DNA from: an uncultured Nitrospira sp.
GTDB taxonomy: Bacteria; Nitrospirota; Nitrospiria; Nitrospirales; Nitrospiraceae
DNA: 15,213 nucleotides
NCBI GenBank assembly: GCA_946479785.1
Contig: CAMLHQ010000076.1
Coordinates: 1 to 15,213, forward strand
Direction: 5' to 3'
The stretch's first letter is position 1. Every line of letters begins with the position of its first letter. Shown here piece by piece: positions 1 to 7,403 of the stretch. A model generated the notes under the pieces. That model was not told where the DNA came from and searched no databases. It was given only the letters and a program-made list of their open reading frames with translations. A program made the position numbers and the translations under genes.

Positions 1-76
1 TGGTGGCGGTGACCCGGATCGAACGGGTGACCCGCGGCTTATGAGTCCGCTGCTCTGCCAACTGAGCTACACCGCC
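1..76 (-). tRNA. tRNA with anticodon CAT (elongator Met, or Ile2)
   Basis: The reverse strand folds into a complete 76-nt cloverleaf: a 7-bp acceptor stem, a D arm with GCTC/GAGC, an anticodon loop CTCATAA, a T arm ACCCG/CGGGT with loop TTCGATC, discriminator A and an encoded CCA (window bases 1-3). The anticodon CAT is at 41-43. The initiator is excluded because base pair 1-72 is G-C and the three G-C pairs typical of initiator anticodon stems are absent. Elongator Met is the simplest reading. A lysidine-modified Ile2 tRNA cannot be ruled out, because acceptor pairs 4-69 and 5-68 do not settle the matter. The last anticodon-stem pair (31-39) is an A-G mismatch. Confidence 0.95.
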
Positions 77-88
77 ACAGCAAGATAA

Positions 89-103
89 GCCCGAAAGAAG
101 GGC
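89..103 (-). other. Weak hairpin between the signalling operon and the tRNA
   Basis: GCCC and GGGC form a 4-bp stem around a 7-nt loop, followed on the minus strand by the T-rich stretch TTATCTT. It could be a weak intrinsic terminator for the operon ending at 133. The stem is short and the T tract is interrupted, so it may equally be a structured 5' leader of the tRNA precursor. Confidence 0.25.
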
Positions 104-106
104 ATA

Positions 107-135
107 ATATTACCTGAGAAGGAACTGAGTGTCTA
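107..135 (-). promoter_or_regulatory. Candidate sigma-70 promoter for the tRNA
   Basis: On the minus strand, TAGACA (130-135) lies 17 nt ahead of TAATAT (107-112). An overlapping TATTAT would give a 20-nt spacer. The predicted start is near base 100, about 24 nt before the tRNA. The -35 box contains the TAG stop codon of the response-regulator gene, so the tRNA would have its own promoter embedded in the end of the operon. The -35 match is 5/6 and the -10 match is modest; the spacing supports the call. Confidence 0.4.
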
Positions 136-1575
136 CGGGATGGAAGGCGGTGCGTCGGCGATATCACCCGAGGATTTAGGCGGCCTGCCAGGAATCTGCT
201 TCTGTCGAAGCAGCTTTGTGAAGTATGTGCGCTGAAGGCCTAGTGCTTCCGCCGCCCGCGTTTGATTCCAGTCGTTCCGCTTGAGTGCGTCTTCCAGTAC
301 CCATCGGCTGTAGGCTTCCATCAGGGCATGATAGCCTTTCTCGGCGCTGGGCGGAAGCTGAGGCGCTTCGACTGACGAGATCGTATGCATTGCTTCTGAG
401 AGACACAAATGCTCTGGCTCGATCTGTCCTGTCGATAGAATGTACGCGCGTGTCAACACGTTTTCCAATTCGCGAATATTGCCAGGCCACCCATACTTGG
501 TAAGGGTCTGTATCGCATTCTCGCTGAGGGAGCAGCGTTTGTTGAGACCGAACTTTCCTGTGCGGGTGAGGAAGTAGTTGGCAAGCGCAGGGATGTCGTC
601 GAGCCGCTCTCGCAATGGCGGTAGAGTGATGGAGATGACTCCGAGACGATAGTAGAGGTCTTCCCGGAATGTGCCCTGACGAATGGCGTGCTTGAGGTCT
701 TTGTTGGTCGCGGCGACGAACCGGACGTCGGTATGCACCGAGTGTGTGCCTCCGACGCGGTAGAACGTTTGATCCTGCAGGACCCGCAACAAGTGGCTCT
801 GCAGTGACAGCGACATGTCTCCGATCTCATCGAGAAAGACGGTTCCGCCTTCGGCGATTTCGATTTTTCCAGGTTCGCGTTTGACCGCGCCGGTGAAGGC
901 CCCCTTTTCGTGGCCGAAGAGCTCGTTCTCTAGGAGATCTTTCGGGATGGCCGCGCAATTGACGGCCACAAAAGGTTTGTCTCTTCTTGGGCTCCATCCG
1001 TGGATCGCGCGGGCTACGACTTCCTTGCCGGTGCCGGTCTCGCCTAACACGAGTAGAGTCACATTGGAGGCCGCTGCCTGTTTGGCCAATGCCAACTGCG
1101 CGGAGAATTTCGGGTTCTCTCCAATGATAGCCCCATACCGGTCGCCCAACTCCTGTTGAAGGACGGAAACTTGGCGACGCAGCGAGATTGTGGCCAGCGC
1201 CTTGTTGATCACGACGCTAATGTGGTCACCGGTAAACGGCTTGGTGATGAAATCTACCGCCCCGAGTTGCATGGCTTTCACCGCTTGTTCGATCGTGCCA
1301 AAAGCGGTGAGCATGACGATCGGCGGACCAACGGCAGCGTCGGCCGGTGCGTCCTTTGGCGCGGAATCGTGGATTTGCTGCAGGATCTCAAGGCCGGAAA
1401 AGGTCGGTAGCTGAATGTCCAGGAGCACCAGGTCGGGTTGTTCCTGCTGAATCATGCGAAGGGCGTCCTTGCCGTCGCTTGCTGTCAGCGGTTCGTGGCC
1501 CATCCAGGTCACTCGATTTTCGAGTGCCATCACGATATCGGGATCATCGTCGACGATGAGTATGCGTGCGCGCAT
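133..1575 (-). CDS. NtrC-family sigma-54-dependent response regulator
   Basis: This 480-residue cytoplasmic activator couples phosphorylation to ATP-driven opening of sigma-54 promoters. The receiver domain (about 1-125) has the acidic cluster D9-D11, phosphoacceptor D53, T90 and K112. A roughly 10-residue Ala/Pro/Asp-rich insertion sits before the strand carrying T90. The AAA+ domain (about 150-390) shows Walker A GETGTGKE at 178-185, the sigma-54-contacting GAFTGA loop at 225-230 and Walker B ending in LDE near 250. A Fis-type helix-turn-helix follows at about 420-460. It is the last gene of the operon, 9 nt after the kinase gene. Its Shine-Dalgarno AGGAA (1582-1586, 6-nt spacing) overlaps the kinase stop, which suggests translational coupling. 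The neighbouring kinase is its likely phosphodonor. Its target is not shown, but a consensus sigma-54 promoter lies at 10290-10305. Confidence 0.96.
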   Translation of the reverse strand: MRARILIVDDDPDIVMALENRVTWMGHEPLTASDGKDALRMIQQEQPDLVLLDIQLPTFSGLEILQQIHDSAPKDAPADAAVGPPIVMLTAFGTIEQAVKAMQLGAVDFITKPFTGDHISVVINKALATISLRRQVSVLQQELGDRYGAIIGENPKFSAQLALAKQAAASNVTLLVLGETGTGKEVVARAIHGWSPRRDKPFVAVNCAAIPKDLLENELFGHEKGAFTGAVKREPGKIEIAEGGTVFLDEIGDMSLSLQSHLLRVLQDQTFYRVGGTHSVHTDVRFVAATNKDLKHAIRQGTFREDLYYRLGVISITLPPLRERLDDIPALANYFLTRTGKFGLNKRCSLSENAIQTLTKYGWPGNIRELENVLTRAYILSTGQIEPEHLCLSEAMHTISSVEAPQLPPSAEKGYHALMEAYSRWVLEDALKRNDWNQTRAAEALGLQRTYFTKLLRQKQIPGRPPKSSGDIADAPPSIP

Positions 1576-1584
1576 CGCAGATTC

Positions 1585-3945
1585 CTATCTTCCTGAAGTC
1601 TCAGTGCTCGGGCCTGGAGATACAATCGTTGGCGACGTATGTGCTTGGTTCTCCACGGAAGTGCTGGGCATAGTAAAGAAAAAGGCCGACCCGGTTCCCA
1701 ATGTGCTCTCGACCCAAATCCGTCCTTTATGCATCGTAATGAAGCTCTTTGTAATGAAGAGTCCCAATTGCGCGCCTTGCGACGTGGGCATGGCCGAAGG
1801 GATTTTCGAGAATTCGTTGAACACCCGGTCCAGCTGATCCGGAGGAATGCCGCAGCCTGTGTCCATGACGCAGGTCTGAACCATGCCGTCGGAAAGCGCT
1901 TCGAAACGGACTGTGACCTGTCCGCCTGGCGGCGTAAATTTCACCGAGTTCCCGACGAGATTCCAGAGAATCTGCTCGAGCTTGTCGCGGTCTCCTTGAA
2001 TCATCGGCAGGTGCTCCGGCTGGTCGATGTCGATGGACACATTCTTTTCGGAGGCCACCGTACGCAAGCTTTCCACAACCAGTACGGCGATCTGTGCGAT
2101 GCTGAGCGGTTCCAGACGGAAAACCTCTTTCTGCATATCCAATCGAGACCAGTCCAAGAGCTGATTGATGATTCTGGTCAGACGGTTCAAGTTGTGCTCG
2201 ATCCGTTCGAGATAGGTCTTTTGGCGATCAGACAACGCCCCGGCAACGCCGTCGAGCATGTTGTCGGCGAAACTGCGGATTGCCGTCATCGGCGTGCGCA
2301 GTTCGTGCGAGGCCACGGAGACGAACATGGTGCGCCGCCGGTCATGCTCTTGGAGGCGTTCGTTCGCAATCGACAACTCTTGCGTGCGTTCTTGAATGCG
2401 GTATTCCAGATTTTGCGTGAGTTGGGCAAGGTTGGCATAGGTGCGGGCGTTGTCGATCGCCGTCGCAACGTGGCTGGCAATCGTGAGCAGGATGCCCAGA
2501 TCCTCTTCGGAACAAGCCTGGGCGCCCCGGTCTGCCCCGATAAAGCCCAAGGTCTGATTGTGGCTTTGTAGCGGTACACAGACGAAGGATTGTATTCCCA
2601 CGCGACGGACCAGATCGAGAATGGCAGGTGACATGCGATGGGCCACGACATGCATGTCCGGCGCGAGAACAGGCCGTGAATGAATGAACAGTTCAGCCAG
2701 GATTGTCCCATCCTCCTTAATCGGAATGGTGAGATAGCGGGCTGCGTCGGCGATGTCGTCAGGGACGCCGGCAACTTGAGCCACGTAGGCGACGTCCCGG
2801 TCCTCGTGTCGAAGCATGAGCACCATGCGCGAAAAACCTAAGTTGGTCATCAGCAACTGGAGTACCGTGTCCATCAGTTCGTGCAGGTCCAGAGTGCTCG
2901 TAATGGCCGCGCTGGTCTGATGGACCGTAGTCAATTGCGTGATCTGCTTCCGGATCGTCTCCATGTTTGAGGTAATGGCCGCATTGCGTTCACGCAGCGC
3001 TTGAGTCATGGCGTTGAACGTCTGTGTCAGCTGGCCGACTTCATCGTTGGTCGAAGCGGGAATGGGAGCCGGCGATTCACCCTCGGCCAATTGTCGGGCG
3101 ACGCCGGCCAATCTTCGCAACGGGTTCGTAATGCGTAGCGTGAGGAAATGCGCACCGAGAATTCCGCCGCCGATGAGCAAGGTCGTCAGGATAAGGATGC
3201 TTCGAATGATGTCGAACAGCTCCCGTTTGACCCGAGCATCGCTGAGGCCAATCTGGACGACACCTTGCACGAGGTTGGAGGCGGCGCTTTTCTTGGACTG
3301 GATTCGCTCCTCGTGTTCGAGCGGAAGAGGGGAGTGAGAGGGGTCCGTGGTCGATTGGCGCATGACGGGCAAGGCGAAGTCATACAAATTCTCAGTGAGC
3401 GGAGACAAAATCAAAAGTGCATCCGAGCCACCGGTGGGAATGAGGATCTTATCCGCCGATTGAGCGATCGGCGTAATACTGGGAGTGGTGATCGGCTTGG
3501 CGTAAAGCGCTTCTGCGATGGATTCTTCCGGATAGAAACGGCGTTCTTGCGTGAACGTGACGCTTCCGGACGACTCCTTGACGAGCTTGTTTTGCTGCGC
3601 GAGGATGAGATGGTCAGCACCCCTGATCACGACATACACCACGTCGTCAACAGCCATCAGACTCTCGGTAAACTGTCTGAGTGTGGCGCGATCCTCGGCA
3701 ATCAAGCCTCCATAACGGAATTGACCGTTGTTGACCACACTGGTGAGTAAGATTGTGCCCAATTGATTCAAGTCTTCGATCATCGAACGGCGTTTGGCGT
3801 CGATGAAATACCAACTGAGTGTCGAGCAGGCCAGAATAAGAATCAGGCTAAAGAACAGGACGAACTTGGTCCGGAGACTGGCGAGCTTACCAAGACCTAG
3901 CCTCGGCCTAGTTGCGAGGATGTGCGGCGAGTGAGGCATCGTCAT
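1585..3945 (-). CDS. Transmembrane HAMP-GAF sensor histidine kinase
   Basis: This is an inner-membrane sensor of about 786 residues. It has a first membrane span (about 28-50), a periplasmic Cache-like sensing region (about 50-250), a second span (about 255-280), HAMP (about 280-330), GAF (about 345-510), a coiled coil, and HisKA/HATPase_c. Phosphorylatable His is in SHELRTP (about residue 547). The N box carries NLVGNSVKF, the G1 box is DTGCGIP, and the G2 box is slightly degenerate (GAQLGL rather than GTGLGL). No receiver is fused, so it should signal to a separate regulator, most simply the NtrC-type protein encoded next. The ATG at 3945 is 2 nt after the stop of the binding-protein gene. 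A TTG at 3951 overlapping that stop, or the ATG at 3939, are alternatives, and no strong ribosome site decides. The stimulus is unknown; the adjacent periplasmic binding protein is a candidate partner. Confidence 0.94.
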   Translation of the reverse strand: MTMPHSPHILATRPRLGLGKLASLRTKFVLFFSLILILACSTLSWYFIDAKRRSMIEDLNQLGTILLTSVVNNGQFRYGGLIAEDRATLRQFTESLMAVDDVVYVVIRGADHLILAQQNKLVKESSGSVTFTQERRFYPEESIAEALYAKPITTPSITPIAQSADKILIPTGGSDALLILSPLTENLYDFALPVMRQSTTDPSHSPLPLEHEERIQSKKSAASNLVQGVVQIGLSDARVKRELFDIIRSILILTTLLIGGGILGAHFLTLRITNPLRRLAGVARQLAEGESPAPIPASTNDEVGQLTQTFNAMTQALRERNAAITSNMETIRKQITQLTTVHQTSAAITSTLDLHELMDTVLQLLMTNLGFSRMVLMLRHEDRDVAYVAQVAGVPDDIADAARYLTIPIKEDGTILAELFIHSRPVLAPDMHVVAHRMSPAILDLVRRVGIQSFVCVPLQSHNQTLGFIGADRGAQACSEEDLGILLTIASHVATAIDNARTYANLAQLTQNLEYRIQERTQELSIANERLQEHDRRRTMFVSVASHELRTPMTAIRSFADNMLDGVAGALSDRQKTYLERIEHNLNRLTRIINQLLDWSRLDMQKEVFRLEPLSIAQIAVLVVESLRTVASEKNVSIDIDQPEHLPMIQGDRDKLEQILWNLVGNSVKFTPPGGQVTVRFEALSDGMVQTCVMDTGCGIPPDQLDRVFNEFSKIPSAMPTSQGAQLGLFITKSFITMHKGRIWVESTLGTGSAFFFTMPSTSVENQAHTSPTIVSPGPSTETSGR

Positions 3946-3947
3946 AA

Positions 3948-4922
3948 TCAATAGGTCTCGTCGATCAGGTGATTGACATCTTTCGGAAACTCTATGCCCA
4001 GGAAGCGCGCCGTCTTGAGATTGACGGTGATCTTGAGCCGGTCGATCGGAATCGGCTTGGCCGGAAGCTTCCGGTCGCCGTCTAGGATACGCTTTGCCAG
4101 CACTCCTGTCTCGCGGCCGACCTCCCCATACGACACCGAGAGACTAAGGAGGGCGCCGAGTCTGGTAAATTCAGGGGAGAAACCGATCACGGGAACCCGG
4201 CGTGCCAACGAGGTTTCAAGGATAAATCCGATCGATTCATTCGTCAGTACAGTCGAATCCGGCACGAGCCACAGGGCATCTGTGGCGGATAACAGCGCGC
4301 GCAATTGTTGCGGAACGTCCTTTTCGCTTTCAACAGGAAAATCTTGCAGTTGGAACGAGTTGGCGGCAGCCTGTGCGCTTAAGTCTTTGAGCTTGGCTGT
4401 ATGGCCGGCGGAGTTTGACAGAATGCCAAGCCGGTGCAGATTCGGCAGAAACGTCCGGAGAATTTTGAACTGACGCTCCGCAGGAATTTCAAGCAAGGTG
4501 CCGGTCATATTGGGGGCGGTCAGATTGTGCTTCGAGGGGTCAAGAATCATCATGAAGACGACGGGAACGTCGACGATTTCGAGCTTGGCTGCCAACGCGG
4601 CTTTGAGCCCTACGGCTACGACGAGCGAAGCCTCCGACGCGCGAATTTTCCTGGCGAGTTTTCTGCCTTGGTCCAAATCGCCCTGTACATCGTACTCGGT
4701 ATAAATTGTTCCTGAAGGCGCCGTCGACTTAAACCCTTCTATGGCTTGGTCGTAGGCGCCGATGCTGGAAGATTTGAGGATGGCAATCTCAATCGCCAAG
4801 CTCTCGGATTCATCCAATGCGGCAAACCCGAGCATGAGTGCGACGACCAGGGCAAGCCTGGCTCCGGCGCGACGGACCGCCTGGTGGCCGCTGACTATGC
4901 CCGTTCTTCCTTCGTCAGTCAT
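3948..4922 (-). CDS. Orphan ABC-type periplasmic substrate-binding protein (PF04392-like)
   Basis: From the ATG at 4922 this is a 324-residue exported protein. It has a basic n-region (around QAVRRAGAR), a hydrophobic core LALVVALMLGFAAL and a likely cleavage site near SLA, then a two-lobed periplasmic binding fold of the ABC_sub_bind type. Recognisable stretches are VVAVGLKAALAAK, VPVVFMMILDP and, near the C-terminus, ETGVLAKRILDGD. The length is normal for the family. An open frame extends upstream to 5033, but that start would overlap the previous gene by 119 nt and bury the signal peptide. The chosen start overlaps the previous stop by 8 nt. No permease or ATPase gene is next to it, and it is sandwiched between a PAS protein and a sensor kinase. 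A ligand-sensing role for the kinase is therefore likelier than transport alone. The ligand is unknown. Confidence 0.88.
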   Translation of the reverse strand: MTDEGRTGIVSGHQAVRRAGARLALVVALMLGFAALDESESLAIEIAILKSSSIGAYDQAIEGFKSTAPSGTIYTEYDVQGDLDQGRKLARKIRASEASLVVAVGLKAALAAKLEIVDVPVVFMMILDPSKHNLTAPNMTGTLLEIPAERQFKILRTFLPNLHRLGILSNSAGHTAKLKDLSAQAAANSFQLQDFPVESEKDVPQQLRALLSATDALWLVPDSTVLTNESIGFILETSLARRVPVIGFSPEFTRLGALLSLSVSYGEVGRETGVLAKRILDGDRKLPAKPIPIDRLKITVNLKTARFLGIEFPKDVNHLIDETY

Positions 4923-7299
4923 TCGCCTGCTTTCTTCTAGACTGTCCCGTGGGGCCGTCATGGGCGCGGACCATTCCCAATATATGTACGACTTTGCCGT
5001 CCTGATCTCGCATGATCTGACCGGTCCAGACACACCAGCGAACTTCGCCGTCGCCCGTCATGAGTCGATGCTCGAACACGACTTCCCTGCCGGTCCGGTT
5101 ATTCAGAGTCTGGCTCATTGCCCGCGCCATTGCCTGGCGGTCGTCTGGGTGGACCAACGCCAACCATTCGTCCTGAGAGCGAGGTCGCGCCCCATCCGTT
5201 AATCCAAGCAAGTGGTCGACATGTCGAGACCAGCAGAAGTGACCAGTCCGGCGATCCCAGTTCCAGCCACCCGCTTGCGTTGAGGCCAGCGCAAGACGGA
5301 GTTGTTCCTCATGGGCGCGGAGTGCAGCTTCATCGCGTTTCCGCTCGGTGATGTCCGACGAAATGCCGCAGGTCGCGTAGACGCGGCCGGTTTGATCCCG
5401 GAGAGGAAGTTTGATCGAAAGATAGGTGTGGAGGCCGTCGGGATGCGGGGCGAATTCTTCGTATTCAATCGTACGGTCTTGCTTGAGCACTTCCATATCG
5501 TTGGCGTGGAACGCATCGGCGATGTCGCGCGGAAAGACCTCGTGATTGGTGCGACCGAGGATTTGGCCGGTGTTGAGTTTGAACAGTTCCTCGAAGCGGC
5601 GGTTGACGAACAGGAACCGGCCTTCGAGGTCCTTCACATAAATGACGGCGGTTGTGTTGTTGGCGACTTCCTCAAGCAACTGCTTGCTCCTGTGAATGGC
5701 TTCCTCGGTACGTTTGCGGTCCATGATCGATTGCATGGAGCCGGCCATGCGAATGACACGACCGTCGGCATTCCAGATCGCTTGTCCTCGCGCGCGGAAC
5801 CAATGGTAGTCGCCTGCCTTGGTGAGCAGTCGATACTCCACATCGTAAGGGATGTGCCGTTCCATATGCGCCGTCACGGCGGCGAACACGCGCTCGCGGT
5901 CATCGGGGTGCAGTCGTGATGTCCAACTCTCTAAGATGTCGGGAAATTCCTCGTCGGTGTATCCCAGCATCGTTCTGACGCGTGCAGACCACCAAATCGG
6001 TGTCTGGGGCGAACTCCAAGGTTGGTCCGGAAGAATGTGACCGTCCCAAAATCCGTCGCTTGAGCCTTGAATCACTAACTCCAGACGTTCTTCGCTTGCC
6101 CGCAATGCCGACTCGGTTTGTCGGCGCGCTGTGATGTCACGGAAAACAATCACGGCGCCGATGACTTTGTCGGCTTCTCGAATGGGGGTGCTGACATATT
6201 CGACCGGGAAACTGGAGCCATCCTTACGCCAGAATACTTCGTCGACCACTCGATGCACTTGTCCGTCTCGAATAGCAGCACGAATGGGGCAGGCTTGGAA
6301 GGGATAAGGCGAGCCATCCGGTTTCGAGTGGTGCAAGACATTGTGCATGTTGCAGCCGACAAGGTCTTCAACGCGGTAGCCCAGCATGCAGGCCGCGCTG
6401 GGATTGACGAACGTGGTATTCCCATCGACATCGAGGCCGTAAATGCCTTCGCCCGCCTGTGTCAGAATCAGCATGTGCTGATGCTGGAGTTGTTCGAGCG
6501 CCTGCGCTATTTTTTTCCGGTCTGAGATGTCGCGGATAATTCCGCTGTAGTAACTGCCGGTGCCGGTTTTCCACGTTGCCAACGACAATTCGATGGGAAA
6601 TTCTTCGCCGTTCTTCCGAAGACCATGCAGTTCGACGACCGACCCGATCACGCGGCTTTCCCCGGTGGCCTCGATGCGAGCCATGCCTTTTTCATGTGAC
6701 TGCCGATAGCGGGCCGGCATCAGCACGGTCAGCGGCTGTCCGACGATCTCCTCCGCCACATATCCGAAGAGGCGTGTCGCCGCACGATTCCAGGACACGA
6801 TGATCCCGCATCCATTGGCGACCACGATGGCGTCGGTCGCCGATTCCACCAATGACTGAAAACGGTGCTCACTCTCCGTCAAGGACTGTTCCGCCCGCTC
6901 GACCTTGACGGCCAGCTCTTTGACCCCGATCGCACGGCGGAGGGTTTGTCTCAGTTCTTCCGTGTTGTAGGGCTTTGTGAGATACGCGAAGGCGCCTTTT
7001 GCGAGCGACCCTACGGTGCGTTCTTTTGCGATATGCGCGGTGATGATGATGACCGGAAGAGAAGCATCCCGGTGTTGAACTTCTCTGAGAACATCCGAGC
7101 CATCGCCATCGGGCAATCCCAAATCCAGCAAGATCGCATTAAAGCGCCGCATCCCGATTTCGGCGATGGCGCCGGCGCAGGTCCCGGCCACGGTGACGAC
7201 GTACCCCTCGTGTTGCAGCAAATCCTGCAAGCCGATCACGATATCCGCATTGTCTTCCACAACCAGTATGGAATAAGGGCCGACGGGTATGGCCATCAT
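4915..7299 (-). CDS. Response-regulator receiver with five PAS domains and no output domain
   Basis: This is a 794-residue soluble protein. The receiver (about 9-125) carries the acidic pair E15/D16, phosphoacceptor D59, T87 and K109. Five PAS/PAC units follow at roughly 143-262, 268-388, 395-525, 530-650 and 655-782. They are recognisable by repeated PAC endings such as IIRDISDRKK, VFRDITARRQ and GISSDITERK. The chain ends directly after the fifth PAS: there is no HisKA, HATPase, GGDEF, EAL or DNA-binding domain. The stop overlaps the start of the next gene by 8 nt, so it does not look like a recent truncation. It may be a phospho-controlled multi-ligand or scaffold protein that contacts the kinase encoded two genes on. 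The first ATG (7299) gives an ATGA overlap with a small upstream ORF. The second ATG (7296) is better placed after GAGGA at 7301-7305. Confidence 0.9.
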   Translation of the reverse strand: MMAIPVGPYSILVVEDNADIVIGLQDLLQHEGYVVTVAGTCAGAIAEIGMRRFNAILLDLGLPDGDGSDVLREVQHRDASLPVIIITAHIAKERTVGSLAKGAFAYLTKPYNTEELRQTLRRAIGVKELAVKVERAEQSLTESEHRFQSLVESATDAIVVANGCGIIVSWNRAATRLFGYVAEEIVGQPLTVLMPARYRQSHEKGMARIEATGESRVIGSVVELHGLRKNGEEFPIELSLATWKTGTGSYYSGIIRDISDRKKIAQALEQLQHQHMLILTQAGEGIYGLDVDGNTTFVNPSAACMLGYRVEDLVGCNMHNVLHHSKPDGSPYPFQACPIRAAIRDGQVHRVVDEVFWRKDGSSFPVEYVSTPIREADKVIGAVIVFRDITARRQTESALRASEERLELVIQGSSDGFWDGHILPDQPWSSPQTPIWWSARVRTMLGYTDEEFPDILESWTSRLHPDDRERVFAAVTAHMERHIPYDVEYRLLTKAGDYHWFRARGQAIWNADGRVIRMAGSMQSIMDRKRTEEAIHRSKQLLEEVANNTTAVIYVKDLEGRFLFVNRRFEELFKLNTGQILGRTNHEVFPRDIADAFHANDMEVLKQDRTIEYEEFAPHPDGLHTYLSIKLPLRDQTGRVYATCGISSDITERKRDEAALRAHEEQLRLALASTQAGGWNWDRRTGHFCWSRHVDHLLGLTDGARPRSQDEWLALVHPDDRQAMARAMSQTLNNRTGREVVFEHRLMTGDGEVRWCVWTGQIMRDQDGKVVHILGMVRAHDGPTGQSRRKQAND

Positions 7300-7334
7300 G
7301 TCCTCAGAGCCGGCATTCTTGTGAAGAGATTCAC
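7296..7334 (-). CDS. Possible 12-codon leader peptide ahead of the REC-PAS gene
   Basis: A strong Shine-Dalgarno GGAGGAG (7341-7347) stands 6 nt before a GTG at 7332-7334. The frame MNLFTRMPALRT ends in a TGA that overlaps the ATG of the REC-PAS gene as ATGA. The same frame is open back to an ATG directly after the TAA of the TonB receptor gene (7403), giving up to 35 codons. This could be a coupling leader that feeds ribosomes to a gene whose own ribosome site is poorly spaced. Coding character cannot be judged at this length. Confidence 0.28.
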   Translation of the reverse strand: MNLFTRMPALRT

Positions 7335-7335
7335 A
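7320..7335. promoter_or_regulatory. Perfect CRP/FNR-type palindrome
   Basis: TGTGA-AGAGAT-TCACA matches the two consensus half-sites of CRP-family regulators exactly, with the canonical 6-bp spacer. It is 21-36 bp upstream of the REC-PAS start codon, inside the 104-nt gap after the TonB receptor gene. It is also a 6-bp RNA hairpin (TGTGAA/TTCACA, loop TCTC) just after the strong Shine-Dalgarno at 7341-7347, so a role in RNA structure is an alternative. No convincing sigma-70 promoter was found beside it. Confidence 0.45.
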
Positions 7336-7403
7336 CTATTCTCCTCCAACGATCGCGAAAATGCGACGGGTGGCATAGATGCTATTTCCTGCAATGGAAC
7401 CAT

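Noticed and set aside
1639..2571. Plus-strand open frame of 310 codons
   Set aside because: It lies antisense within the histidine kinase gene, which has full domain motifs on the other strand. The plus-frame product is low-complexity and matches no recognisable domain.
3148..3750. Plus-strand open frame of 200 codons
   Set aside because: It is antisense to the HAMP and periplasmic part of the kinase. It is Arg/Gly/Asp-rich shadow translation with no ribosome site of note.
4923..5033. N-terminal extension of the substrate-binding protein to 5033
   Set aside because: It would overlap the REC-PAS gene by 119 nt and place about 37 polar residues before a clean signal peptide.
5302..5919. Plus-strand open frame of 205 codons
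   Set aside because: It is antisense to PAS domains of the REC-PAS protein. The PAS motifs on the minus strand explain this stretch.
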